Both the position numbers and the translations under genes were made by a program. Shown here in pieces: positions 9,014 to 17,336 of a DNA stretch of 58,067 bases (positions within the stretch are counted from its first letter, which is position 1; each line of letters starts with the position of its first letter). The stretch lies in assembly GCA_030614005.1 (NCBI GenBank), contig JAUWKS010000018.1, positions 1 to 58,067 of the forward strand, read 5' to 3'. A model generated the notes under the pieces. It saw only the letters and a list, made by a program, of their open reading frames with translations. It had not been told where the DNA came from and ran no database searches. The DNA is from Candidatus Heimdallarchaeota archaeon. GTDB lineage: Archaea > Asgardarchaeota > Heimdallarchaeia > JABLTI01.

Positions 9014-10298
9014 ATGAATGTGAGTTTACTAACTATATTAGCAATAGTCTATTTGGTAATAGCAATTATTTCAATAATCTATTTCATTTTAATAACATTT
9101 GAAAGACCAGATATATTATTCCAAGAAGAATTCGGAAAATTATCAGAAGAACCTTTTGTCAGTATCATTGTCCCAACATACAATGAAGAAAATAACATTT
9201 TGACTTGTCTACACTCCCTTAAAATGCTAGACTATTCAAATTATGAAATAATCCTTTCTGACGGCGGTTCAAATGATAGAACAGTAGAACTAGCAAAACC
9301 CTATGTTGACAAAGTTCTTGTTGAGGAAACTTTGCCTGAAGGTTGGATTGGAAAAAATTATGGTTGCCACATTGCAAGTGAAATTGCAAAAGGAGAAATA
9401 TTACTCTTTACAGATGCAGACACCTTTCATCGGCGTGATTCCCTTAAGAAAACAGTTAGTGTTCTTCTGCAAAAGAATGCTGGGCTACTGTCGATGATGC
9501 CTTACCAGCGAGTAGAAAAATGGTGGGAAAGTATTGTACCAATTTATTTCTTTCTTTCTCTCTCATTTAGCCTCAGAAGGTAAGAAAAATATAAATGATC
9601 CAAATAAGCCAACTAACTTTCTAGCTATTGGACAATATCTACTGTTTACTCGAGAAGCTTATGAGAAAATCGGTGGACATGTACGTCTGAAAGGGTCTAT
9701 AATTGAAGATTTTGCGTTTGCTCGAGTGGTAAAAACGCAATTGAATTCACTCTATTTTATGGATAGTCACAAGTTGGTTGCAGTTCGAATGTATCCAGAT
9801 TCTCCAAGACATATGTGGACCGGATTCAAAAAATGTCTCTACGCTGGAACAAAATTCACTCCAAATAAAAGAATAATCTATATTATTTTTTCAGCAATCT
9901 GGGCGATTACTTCACCAATAACAATCGTTTTAGCAATATTATACAGTAATTGGGTTTGGATATTGGTATTCAGTTTGATAATGCTAGTCTATCCTGTTCA
10001 AATGATGATCTATTGGCATGGAAAAGGAAAGCATTTTTATTTATCTTATCTCTTCTTTCCCGTGCTATTGATGGCATTCCTCTTTACGCTGGGAGTGTCA
10101 ACACTTGAGATTCTTATAACAAAGAAAACTACTTGGAAGGGAAGGACTTACTCTCCTGATCTTAAAGCCGGTTTAAATGATAATGGAAAATATGGACTTG
10201 AAGTTGGGGAGATAGTCTTTGAAGACCCTCCTCTAGACCCTGACTTTAATTTTACTCCACAATCAAAAATGGCTAGCGAATTATTTCAAGATTCTTAA
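9014..10298 (+). pseudogene. Frameshifted membrane glycosyltransferase family 2 gene
   Basis: The first frame (9014-9583) has an N-terminal membrane helix and a GT2 domain: 'SIIVPTYNEE', 'ILSDGGSNDRT' and the metal-binding 'FTDADT'. The second frame (to 10298) carries the continuation, with 'AIGQYLLFTREAYEKIGGH', the acceptor-site 'IIEDFAFA' and C-terminal membrane helices. Both resemble the carotenoid or lipid glycosyltransferases of the CruC/CrtQ type. The break lies in a TTTC tandem repeat at 9547-9558. Removing one 4-nt unit restores a single frame reading 'VPIYFFLSHLASEGKK'. The gene could be a recent pseudogene, phase-variable or a sequencing slip. The start is ATG after a CGGAG site. 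Confidence 0.75.
9547..9564 (+). repeat. Short tandem repeat (TTTC)3(TC)3 at the glycosyltransferase frame break
   Basis: Three TTTC units are followed by three TC units inside the coding region. One extra TTTC unit explains the +1 shift between the two halves of the glycosyltransferase. Such tracts are prone to slipped-strand errors both in replication and in sequencing. Confidence 0.8.
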
Positions 10299-10358
10299 AA
10301 CAATACACCATCAACGAAGTTAATGATAGAAATGATTGGATATTTATTCTGATCATTT

Positions 10359-11138
10359 CTATTGGTTACCCTTTCTGAAAGTCACTAATTCTGGTTGAAC
10401 AAAATTCAGTGCTTTATCAAATTTAGTCTTGTTCCTTTTCATTCCTAGAAATTTAGATATTTGCTCAATCGTTTTCTCAGATTTATTAATCAAATCATCA
10501 AAAGTAATCACTAAACATTTCTTATTTTCAGAGAATTTTTCCATTTTTAAATAAGCCTTGCTAATTATTTGTTCAAGAAAATTCTCGTTCTCTAATAATC
10601 TTCCTGTTGCAAAATATTTTGAGAGTAGCCTTATGACTAAATGTACCCGATAAATATAATTATCAAAGAGACTTAGCTCATGATGGAAAGATGAGTAGAA
10701 ATTTGTTTGAACACTGATTTTCATTATTGAATTTGCAATTTGAGTTACATCTCTTTTTAGAATAATGTAGTGTGGATCTTCAAGCAAACTATCAATATAA
10801 TGTATTATATGAAATGAAGATGGGTCCTTCCAACCCCAATAAGGTTCTTTGCTATTTCTAGCAATTGTCTCCTGAGCGCGTGTCCAGTTTTTCTCAACTG
10901 CTTGCTTTAGTTTTAATTCTGATGGGTAATCAAAATAAATTCCGGATGAACCTGCATCATACAAAATTCTATGACTTAATTTCAAGAAATCCTGATTTTC
11001 AAAACAACCGTATTTGTTGACATGTTGCCCTTTTATCAAATCACTTTTCTTTCCCATGTAAACTCCTAAATAATGTAAAACACCGGAGAGTACGGTAGAA
11101 CCTGATCGCAATACACACAATGGCACAACTGTTTTCAT
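10359..11138 (-). CDS. Sulfotransferase-family protein
   Basis: A 259-residue PAPS-type sulfotransferase fold. The 5'-phosphosulfate-binding loop is 'CVLRSGSTVLSGV' near residues 8-20, and the 3'-phosphate-binding segment is 'ILKRDVTQIANSIMK' in the middle, with the expected Arg and Ser. The C-terminal 'VITFDDLINKSEKTIEQISKFLG' is typical of the family. It has no signal peptide or membrane segment. It starts 4 bp after the stop of the DNA methyltransferase gene, so the two are probably co-transcribed. The substrate could be a glycan, lipid or small molecule. A convergent glycosyltransferase next door makes glycan or glycolipid sulfation plausible, but this is only context. Confidence 0.75.
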   Translation of the reverse strand: MKTVVPLCVLRSGSTVLSGVLHYLGVYMGKKSDLIKGQHVNKYGCFENQDFLKLSHRILYDAGSSGIYFDYPSELKLKQAVEKNWTRAQETIARNSKEPYWGWKDPSSFHIIHYIDSLLEDPHYIILKRDVTQIANSIMKISVQTNFYSSFHHELSLFDNYIYRVHLVIRLLSKYFATGRLLENENFLEQIISKAYLKMEKFSENKKCLVITFDDLINKSEKTIEQISKFLGMKRNKTKFDKALNFVQPELVTFRKGNQ

Positions 11139-11142
11139 ATAG

Positions 11143-12885
11143 TTAGAGCATCCCTTTTACTTTTACAAAATCCTTTTCTGAGTAGTTCTTTATTTTACTA
11201 AATTCGTTCTTTTTCCAAATACTTACAATTTCATCGAATGTTAGTTCTTTGAGGATTTCACTTATTGTTATTCTCATTAGAACTTCTTTTGTGTAAGGTC
11301 TCTTAGAGTCTTGAAATGCTATTGCTTCTAATAAATCTTTAGAAATTCGAGAATTAAGAGCAGTGCACCCGAAAAGAGCTTCTTCGTATGTTTCAAACCC
11401 TAGGTAATAACATGTGTCATCCAGCATTACTGGAAGATTATTAATGGGTTCAATTAAAGCGAATCTTGGTTCTTTGTACATGCCACCAATAGCAATTTTG
11501 AAAGGACGAAATGCATATTTACCAATACCGAAAATTGAAAACGGTGCTTTGTTTTTATAGATAGAAGATTTTCTTTTAGTGAAGTAGTCAATTTTTGCGT
11601 TAAGATATTTCCAAGTCTTTGGATAAGAAAATTCTATGTATGTAGTATCTTCATTCAATTTTTTGTGTGGAATGATTATTCTTCTTTTCGTTTCTTGTAT
11701 TTCAAACGTTCTCAAGTTGGAACCCTTTGCCAATGGATAAAGTAAATTCTGCTCAATATCTATTAAGTCTCCTAATTTATTTGTTAATTCATCCTTTTTG
11801 TTAAAAGACAATTCCAATATTCTAGAACAATCGTGTTTAACCCCTTGTCTCCATACATATTTCGAATTGCCATCATAAGTGCTGACTTTTCTATACTTAT
11901 CAATATCCGAAACAAATTTGTTCTCTGTCCATCCAAATTTCTTAATCAAAATTTCCGGTTTATTCAAATCATAAACTTTGCAATAATTGATATTTTTTGA
12001 ACCATGTAAATCAAAAACAAACAATGAAGCATTGCATGATTTGCCAAATTCTTTCATAGCATCAATTTGATATTGCTGTAAATTGGCTATTTTTCGTTCA
12101 GATGTCAGCAGTCCTTTTGTGAAATTTCTAATAACAGTATTTTTACAGAGTAAAGCTACTTTGCCTTCACAACTGGAGAAATTATCAATCATTTTTTGGA
12201 TAATTGATTCAGCTATATCGAAATTGCTCTTACCTGTTAAGGCTTCAATTCCTACTAAATTCATTTGATTGCTTTTATTTGGAAGGTTACTTGAATTCAA
12301 TGAACCCAATTCGGCATTAGTGATCCATGGAGGATTTCCAATTATCAGAATAGGTGTATGCTCTAGAGAACTAACTAGTTCCGTAAAGTCATGAGTAAAG
12401 ATATTGTCCGTGTGAACAAATATATCTAGTTCTGGTATAGGTTTTTCTGCATATCTTAGTAAAAGTGAATTGATGCCAAAATTCCATTTGCGTTCTTTTT
12501 GAATTTCAACACCATAAATCACTCCTGCATTAGGAAAATACTCTGATGCTTGAAGAATAAAATTACCATCACCAAATGTTGGCTCAATGATAACTCCTGG
12601 TTGAATGCCTGTTAAAATAATTAAATTAAATACTTTTTTCACTAAATTTTGTGGTGTTTGGATATCTGCCCATTCACTGCTTTTATGAATTATTTTTGAA
12701 AATTTTTCTTGAGATTCCATTAAAATTAAATAATTCTTAAATTTAAGCAATTCTTCTTGAGAGCTGAAAAAATCAATTATTTGCGTTAACTCTTTGAAGA
12801 TTTTATTTGCTAACTCATAATTTGTTGATTTGTCAAAGAGTGATATTACTTTCGAAAAATACTTTCTTTTATCATCCTCGCTCAA
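11143..12885 (-). CDS. Orphan N6-adenine-type DNA methyltransferase
   Basis: Motif I for SAM binding is 'IIEPTFGDGNFI' around residue 100, and the catalytic motif IV is 'IGNPPWIT' around residue 185, as in N6-adenine or N4-cytosine enzymes of type IIG/type I layout. The C-terminal half (about 330 residues) resembles a target-recognition region. No nuclease motif or restriction gene is visible here, so it may be a solitary methyltransferase or part of an unfamiliar defence unit. The frame is open to a TTG at 12912, but AGGAGA lies about 10 nt before a TTG at 12885, so I favour 12885. The next gene is a sulfotransferase 4 bp downstream, an unusual pairing. Confidence 0.75.
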   Translation of the reverse strand: MSEDDKRKYFSKVISLFDKSTNYELANKIFKELTQIIDFFSSQEELLKFKNYLILMESQEKFSKIIHKSSEWADIQTPQNLVKKVFNLIILTGIQPGVIIEPTFGDGNFILQASEYFPNAGVIYGVEIQKERKWNFGINSLLLRYAEKPIPELDIFVHTDNIFTHDFTELVSSLEHTPILIIGNPPWITNAELGSLNSSNLPNKSNQMNLVGIEALTGKSNFDIAESIIQKMIDNFSSCEGKVALLCKNTVIRNFTKGLLTSERKIANLQQYQIDAMKEFGKSCNASLFVFDLHGSKNINYCKVYDLNKPEILIKKFGWTENKFVSDIDKYRKVSTYDGNSKYVWRQGVKHDCSRILELSFNKKDELTNKLGDLIDIEQNLLYPLAKGSNLRTFEIQETKRRIIIPHKKLNEDTTYIEFSYPKTWKYLNAKIDYFTKRKSSIYKNKAPFSIFGIGKYAFRPFKIAIGGMYKEPRFALIEPINNLPVMLDDTCYYLGFETYEEALFGCTALNSRISKDLLEAIAFQDSKRPYTKEVLMRITISEILKELTFDEIVSIWKKNEFSKIKNYSEKDFVKVKGML

Positions 12886-13028
12886 ACTTACAAATTCTCC
12901 TGCATAATTCAACTACTGATTGTTACTACAACATATACTTTATTATCAACATTTTCCCATTCACTAAAAACTTTTTTTCGTCGAAAAGATAATATACAGA
13001 TAATACATTCAAAGTACCGTGAACTAAC

Positions 13029-13080
13029 TGCTCTTATCGAGCAAATTTCCTGAGAGTCTACAGGGTGAATGGACTTTCAG
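13029..13080 (+). other. Two stem-loops ahead of the HEAT-repeat gene
   Basis: TGCTC/GAGCA (13029-13043) is followed by a 9-bp stem CTGAGAGTC/GACTTTCAG (13050-13080, one G-T pair) with a 13-nt loop. Thirty bases later the HEAT-repeat gene begins. It may be a structured 5' leader or a small RNA; an ACA triplet just after the second stem recalls H/ACA guide RNAs, but the match is weak. Confidence 0.3.
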
Positions 13081-13109
13081 ATAACAGGTCTCTTGAGTTG
13101 ACTTTATAG

Positions 13110-13709
13110 ATGAATGATAGTGATACATTTGACAAATTATTTGCCGAATTAGGTAACCAAGATATAAAAGAACGGTCAAAAGCTGTTGATGTTTTAGCTT
13201 CAATAGATAATAAAAAAATACTTAGCCATTTGATCTCTTTTCTTATATCAGATTCTTCTCGAATTGTACGAGAAGGTGCATGTAAGACTCTTGGCAAAAT
13301 TGGTGATAAACAAGCAACAGATACTCTCATTTTAGCTCTTAATGATTCTGAAGAAAGTGTCCGTTATCAAGCAACGATAGCTTTAGGACATATAGGTGAT
13401 ACAAAGGCTGTCAACCCACTATTGTCAATTTTGAAACGAAAAGATGATCCCCTTGTAAGATCTGAAGCAGCAAAAGCACTTGGTTTAATTGGCGATCCTA
13501 GCGCTCTAAAAATACTTCTTAATATTCTCAAGAAAGAAGAAGATCGATTTATCAAATACCATGTTGTGACTTCATTAGGAAGTATCGGCGAACCAAAAGC
13601 AAAGAAAGCTCTTGAAAAAATAATCAAAGATGAATCTGATGATAGATTGATTTTACGTTCAAGAGAAGCCCTTGAAAAAATAGATAAAAATAATATTGTT
13701 GCTGGATAA
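13110..13709 (+). CDS. HEAT-repeat (PBS lyase type) protein
   Basis: A 199-residue all-helical solenoid of about five HEAT repeats, seen as recurring 'VR..A..ALG.IGD..A...L...L' units ('GACKTLGKIGDKQAT', 'YQATIALGHIGDTKAV', 'SEAAKALGLIGDPSAL'). There are no catalytic residues; such proteins act as binding scaffolds, and related proteins in archaea have many roles. No signal peptide is present. The gene is convergent with the aldo/keto reductase (22 bp between stops), so the context gives no functional clue. The leader holds two hairpins described separately. Confidence 0.8.
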   Translation: MNDSDTFDKLFAELGNQDIKERSKAVDVLASIDNKKILSHLISFLISDSSRIVREGACKTLGKIGDKQATDTLILALNDSEESVRYQATIALGHIGDTKAVNPLLSILKRKDDPLVRSEAAKALGLIGDPSALKILLNILKKEEDRFIKYHVVTSLGSIGEPKAKKALEKIIKDESDDRLILRSREALEKIDKNNIVAG

Positions 13710-13731
13710 AAAAAGAGTAGCAATATTCCTT

Positions 13732-14535
13732 TTACCATTTTGGTCGTAGAAAAGGAATATCTGCAAATCGTTTTTCTTTTTTAATTGAATCAATTAATTT
13801 AATATCTTCTGAATCTAGTTTGAGCTTTGTTGAGTCCAAATTGCTTTGTAGATGATCAACGTTGGCGCTCTTAGGTATTGGTATAGCTTTTTTGTACATA
13901 ATCCAGGCTAATGATACTTGTGCTGCACTTGTTTTATGTTTTTGAGCAATTGATACCAATTCTGGTACTTGATTAAATCTACCGTGCATTAGTGGAAAAT
14001 ACGCTACTAATGAGATTTTACTTTTATTGAGGTAATCTAGTAATTCCTTTTGTTTCAACCAAGGATGCATTTCTACTTGATTTGCAATAATGTGATTTTC
14101 AGTCATAGAAAGTGCTTCATCTAGTAGTTTTTGTGTGAAATTTGAGACAGCAATATGCTTTATTTTTCCCTCTTCGATTAATTCATCCATAGCTTTTAGT
14201 GTGCTTTTCAATTTGCTTGTTTTTTTAATTGGCCAATGAATGTAGAGAATATCAATATAATTCATTTGCAATCGTTTCAAACTTCGTTCTGTACTTTTTT
14301 TCACTTTGGCATAACTGAAATTGGATATCCAGAGTTTGGTTGCTAAAATAATCTTTTCTCTTGGAACATCTGACTCTAAAATTGCTTTTCCTACCGTTTT
14401 TTCATTGAAATAAATCTGAGCCGTATCTATAAATCGAAAACCGTAATTTATACCAGATTTCATTGCTTCTTTAGCTTCATCAGAATTTGATTGCATTGTA
14501 CCTAATCCAATTTTAGGTAATTTTAGATGTGTCAT
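13732..14535 (-). CDS. Aldo/keto reductase
   Basis: NADPH-dependent TIM-barrel reductase of the AKR superfamily, acting on aldehydes, ketones or sugars. The catalytic tetrad is visible: Asp and Tyr in 'DTAQIYFNE', Lys in 'LATKLW' and His in 'LYIHWP'. The cofactor-binding end 'IPIPKSANVDHLQSN' matches the family's phosphate-binding loop. The length of about 267 residues is normal. The open frame extends to 14547, but a GGTGA lies just upstream of the ATG at 14535, giving the family-typical start 'MTHLKLPKIGLGTMQ'. The physiological substrate cannot be inferred. Confidence 0.88.
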   Translation of the reverse strand: MTHLKLPKIGLGTMQSNSDEAKEAMKSGINYGFRFIDTAQIYFNEKTVGKAILESDVPREKIILATKLWISNFSYAKVKKSTERSLKRLQMNYIDILYIHWPIKKTSKLKSTLKAMDELIEEGKIKHIAVSNFTQKLLDEALSMTENHIIANQVEMHPWLKQKELLDYLNKSKISLVAYFPLMHGRFNQVPELVSIAQKHKTSAAQVSLAWIMYKKAIPIPKSANVDHLQSNLDSTKLKLDSEDIKLIDSIKKEKRFADIPFLRPKW

Positions 14536-14702
14536 TTCTTTCACCAAATTAAGTAGATAATTGATTCTATATCACTCTCTCCATTTAGAAACTATTAATT
14601 AAAACAAGTAAAGATTAATATTTTTTTCTTATATCAAATATTGAAGAATAACTTTGCTTTTAGAATAAAAAAAGATGGTTTTGAGCATTAATTTAGCTCA
14701 AA

Positions 14703-15776
14703 TTATTGAACGGATATGTTCCAACCATAAGGATCTTCTATGCGTCCATATTGAATTCCGGTTAAGAGTTCATAGAGCTTTGTAGAAATATCCCCTACTT
14801 TAAAATCGTTAATAATGAATTTTTCATTTTTATAGAACAATTCTCCAACAGGTGCTATTGAAGCAGCAGTTCCAGCACCAAAAGTTTCTGTCAGGCTACC
14901 ATTCTTAATTGTTTCAGTTACCTTTTCGATTGTTAATTTTTCTTCCTTAACTTTGTAACCGTTATCTTTTGCCAATGTAATAACACTGTTTCTAGTGACT
15001 CCTTTGAGAATCGTTCCATCAAGTGGAGCAGTATAGATTATATCATCAATGACAAAGAATTGATTCATTGTTCCTACTTCTTCGACATATTTATGCTCTT
15101 TAGCATCTAACCACAGAACCTGATTATATCCTAATTCTTTTGCTTTTCTAAAAGCAAGTAAACTGGCAGAATAGTTCCCTCCGGTTTTTGCTTCCCCAAC
15201 TCCACCTTCTACAGCACGAATATGCTTCTCTTCAACAAATATTTTGATGGGATTGAATCCTTCTGAAAAATAAGGACCAACTGGTGTTAGTATAATATAG
15301 AAAAGATATTCCTTTGAACTCTTTAAACCAAGCATCCCTTCTGTTCCTATCAATGTTGGGCGAATATATAATGAAGTTCCTTGAGATTTTGGAGTCCATT
15401 GCTTATCGATAGAAACTAAATTTTGTAGAGCACTTAGAAAATCTTCTTCAGGGAAAGGTGTCATATCCATTCTTTTAGCAGATGCAACCATGCGCTTAGC
15501 ATTCATTTCTGGTCGGAAAAAAGAAACACCATCCTTTTTCTCTTGCCTGAAAGCTTTCATTCCTTCAAAGATTTCTTGAGAATAATGTAAAACATTTGCA
15601 GCGGGATGTAGGGATAACATTCCAAAGGGTTTGATTTGTGCATTTTGCCACTTTTCATCTTTGAATTCAGCAGTAAACATATGATCAGTAAAGATTTTGC
15701 TGAAGCCCAAGTTTGATTCATCGTCTGGCACTGAACCTCTTTTAGATTCGGGTTTTAAGTTCAAAGTCGCTTTCAT
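14703..15776 (-). CDS. ilvE: Branched-chain amino acid aminotransferase
   Basis: Class IV PLP aminotransferase that makes or degrades Val, Leu and Ile. The family signature is clear: 'EIFEGMKAFRQ', 'YIRPTLIGTEGMLG', 'GPYFSEGF', the PLP Lys in 'EAKTGGNYSASL', 'VEEVGTMNQFFV' and 'ILKGVTRNSV'. At about 357 residues it fits the longer (type II, mitochondrial/BCAT-like) subgroup more than the short E. coli type. AGGTGA followed by ATG at 15776 is preferred over the in-frame GTG at 15785. No other branched-chain genes are adjacent. Confidence in the family is very high. Confidence 0.92.
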   Translation of the reverse strand: MKATLNLKPESKRGSVPDDESNLGFSKIFTDHMFTAEFKDEKWQNAQIKPFGMLSLHPAANVLHYSQEIFEGMKAFRQEKKDGVSFFRPEMNAKRMVASAKRMDMTPFPEEDFLSALQNLVSIDKQWTPKSQGTSLYIRPTLIGTEGMLGLKSSKEYLFYIILTPVGPYFSEGFNPIKIFVEEKHIRAVEGGVGEAKTGGNYSASLLAFRKAKELGYNQVLWLDAKEHKYVEEVGTMNQFFVIDDIIYTAPLDGTILKGVTRNSVITLAKDNGYKVKEEKLTIEKVTETIKNGSLTETFGAGTAASIAPVGELFYKNEKFIINDFKVGDISTKLYELLTGIQYGRIEDPYGWNISVQ

Positions 15777-16057
15777 TTCATTCACCTAATCTAGATACAA
15801 ATAATGTTAGAAAAAGCTTTGGATAAAAAAAAGAGAAAAAGGTTAAGTAAAATTGTGTCTTCTCGTGTCAATTTAAAAGTTAATCTATTATGGTTTTTCT
15901 TATAGCGTAAAAAGTCAGAACTATATTAAACAACCATAATAATTCACCTAAATGAAAACTGACCGACAGATTGTGGCGAAAAACTTCAGCAAATAAAATC
16001 GTTATAGTCTCATAACTTCGGATAGATTGGATAAAGGATTCATTGGAGCGATTTATT

Positions 16058-16744
16058 GTGCATTCAAATGTAGTATTAAGTTTACAAGCAAAAACACAGC
16101 ATGCTATGTTAGAACAAATCATATTAGCAGAATTTGCTAAAATAACTATTTTAGAAATACGAGCAGATTTTTTGATGAAAAGTGAACTTAATTTTGAAAC
16201 CATAAAAATGATTCGAAAAGCTACCAATAAACAAATTATTTTTACACTCAGAAAAGAAAGCGAAGGTGGTTTTTGTACCCTTACTGAAGATGAACGATTT
16301 GAATTCTTTAAAGAAGCAATTCATCTTGGATATGATTTTATAGATGTGGAATACACTTCGAAAGAACTAGTACAAAAATTATTCCAGATCAAACATTCAA
16401 CAAAGATCATTTTATCATATCAAAATCATAGAGATACAGACCCTATAATTATAGCTAATAATTATCTCAATATGAGCTATCAAAAACCTGATGTAATAAA
16501 AATTGCAACAATGGCCAATAAAGAAGATGACAATGAAATTCTTCAAAAGTTGCTTGAAAGTCATAAAGTAGATTCAACATCTTTGACGTGTTTTTGTTTT
16601 GGGGATTTAGGCAAGAAGAGTAGAATTTTCGGATTGAAAAATAATAATGCATTTACTTATGTAGCAACAGAGAAACGAAAAAAAACTTTTCCTGGACAAC
16701 TTACTTATGAAGAATTATTAAAGTTAAAAAATGAACCATATTAG
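16058..16744 (+). CDS. aroD: Type I 3-dehydroquinate dehydratase, catalytic His apparently replaced
   Basis: Third step of the shikimate pathway, dehydrating 3-dehydroquinate through a Lys Schiff base. Visible are 'LEIRAD' with the conserved Glu and Arg, 'FTLRKESEGG', 'IDVEY', the Schiff-base Lys in 'DVIKIATMAN', 'KKSRIFG' and the closing 'FPGQLTYEEL'. At the position of the usual S-x-H-[DN]-F segment holding the proton-transfer His, this protein reads 'SYQNHRDTD', so Gln stands where His is expected. A GGAG at 16045-16048 sits 9 nt before GTG 16058, which is preferred to TTG 16043. The gene stands alone, with no other shikimate gene in the window. The family is clear; full activity is uncertain. 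Confidence 0.85.
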   Translation: MHSNVVLSLQAKTQHAMLEQIILAEFAKITILEIRADFLMKSELNFETIKMIRKATNKQIIFTLRKESEGGFCTLTEDERFEFFKEAIHLGYDFIDVEYTSKELVQKLFQIKHSTKIILSYQNHRDTDPIIIANNYLNMSYQKPDVIKIATMANKEDDNEILQKLLESHKVDSTSLTCFCFGDLGKKSRIFGLKNNNAFTYVATEKRKKTFPGQLTYEELLKLKNEPY

Positions 16745-16834
16745 CTCTTTCTAATCTGTAAGAGTAGAATAAGAAAGACTTTGAAGGAAGTATATCTTCA
16801 TTTTGAATTTGTTTCTTCATTTTGTTTGGGTGAG

Positions 16835-16843
16835 TTTATATAA
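16835..16843 (+). promoter_or_regulatory. TATA box ahead of the AbrB/Cache operon
   Basis: TTTATATAA about 100 nt before the AbrB-like gene is a good archaeal TATA box. A second AT-rich element (TATAATATAG, near 16875) lies closer to the gene and could be used instead. Confidence 0.4.
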
Positions 16844-16890
16844 TACTTCATACTTTCTAAGTATAGTAGAATGCTATAATATAGTAATTT

Positions 16891-16909
16891 ACTCTATCAG
16901 ACATAGAGT
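16891..16909. promoter_or_regulatory. Perfect inverted repeat, candidate operator
   Basis: ACTCTAT and ATAGAGT form a perfect 7-bp inverted repeat with a 5-nt spacer, 35 nt upstream of the AbrB-like regulator and downstream of the candidate TATA boxes. That is where an archaeal repressor would bind. Autoregulation by the AbrB-like protein is a reasonable guess. Confidence 0.45.
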
Positions 16910-16943
16910 ATTATTGTAGAATAAAATTTTCTGGGTGCTTTGA

Positions 16944-17309
16944 GTGAAAGAACAATATAGCTCTAGTTCAATTCTAACACTAAATGTTACAGAGAATCAT
17001 AAACTACTTTATTTCAATTTGCCAAAGGAGATTATCCTAAAGCTGAATTTGACCGAAAATGATTTACTTGAATTTGATATAAGAGGAAATCAGTTCTATT
17101 GCCGGAAAAAAGGTTCAAAAGCAACGCTACGAAATACGGATAATATTATCTTTGCTGGTTTAAAAGTTGAACGAACAATTACACGGAATAATACTATTCT
17201 ACGAACAAATCTTCCGAAAGAAGTAGCTCAACCCTTGACTATTGTAAAAGGAGATAAAGTTGAGATCGCTCTTGAGAAGAAGGTTATAGTTGGAAAAAAA
17301 ATTCACTAA
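16944..17309 (+). CDS. Double AbrB-like (SpoVT-type) DNA-binding protein
   Basis: A 121-residue protein with two similar beta-rich hairpin units: 'KLLYFNLPKEIILKLNLTENDLL' type at about 20-50, and 'NTILRTNLPKEVAQPLTIVKGDKVEI' type at about 80-110. The repeated 'NLPKE' core recalls the swapped-hairpin AbrB fold, so two half-sites may be built into one chain. It begins with GTG and is followed after 27 bp by the Cache-TPR-vWA gene. It is the likely regulator of that operon, and a perfect inverted repeat upstream of its start is a candidate operator. The family assignment rests on pattern, not strong motifs. Confidence 0.6.
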   Translation: MKEQYSSSSILTLNVTENHKLLYFNLPKEIILKLNLTENDLLEFDIRGNQFYCRKKGSKATLRNTDNIIFAGLKVERTITRNNTILRTNLPKEVAQPLTIVKGDKVEIALEKKVIVGKKIH

Positions 17310-17336
17310 AAATGAATATTCACAGGAGAAAAAAGA

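Noticed and set aside
9014..10298. Programmed ribosomal frameshift in the glycosyltransferase
   Set aside because: No slippery heptamer or downstream stem is apparent, and the repeat-slippage explanation fits exactly.
11143..12885. Type IIG restriction-modification enzyme
   Set aside because: No nuclease motif was visible at the N-terminus and no partner endonuclease gene is present, so it is called an orphan methyltransferase only.
15880..16227. 115-aa minus-strand open frame
   Set aside because: It overlaps the start of the dehydroquinate dehydratase gene, with no recognisable domain.
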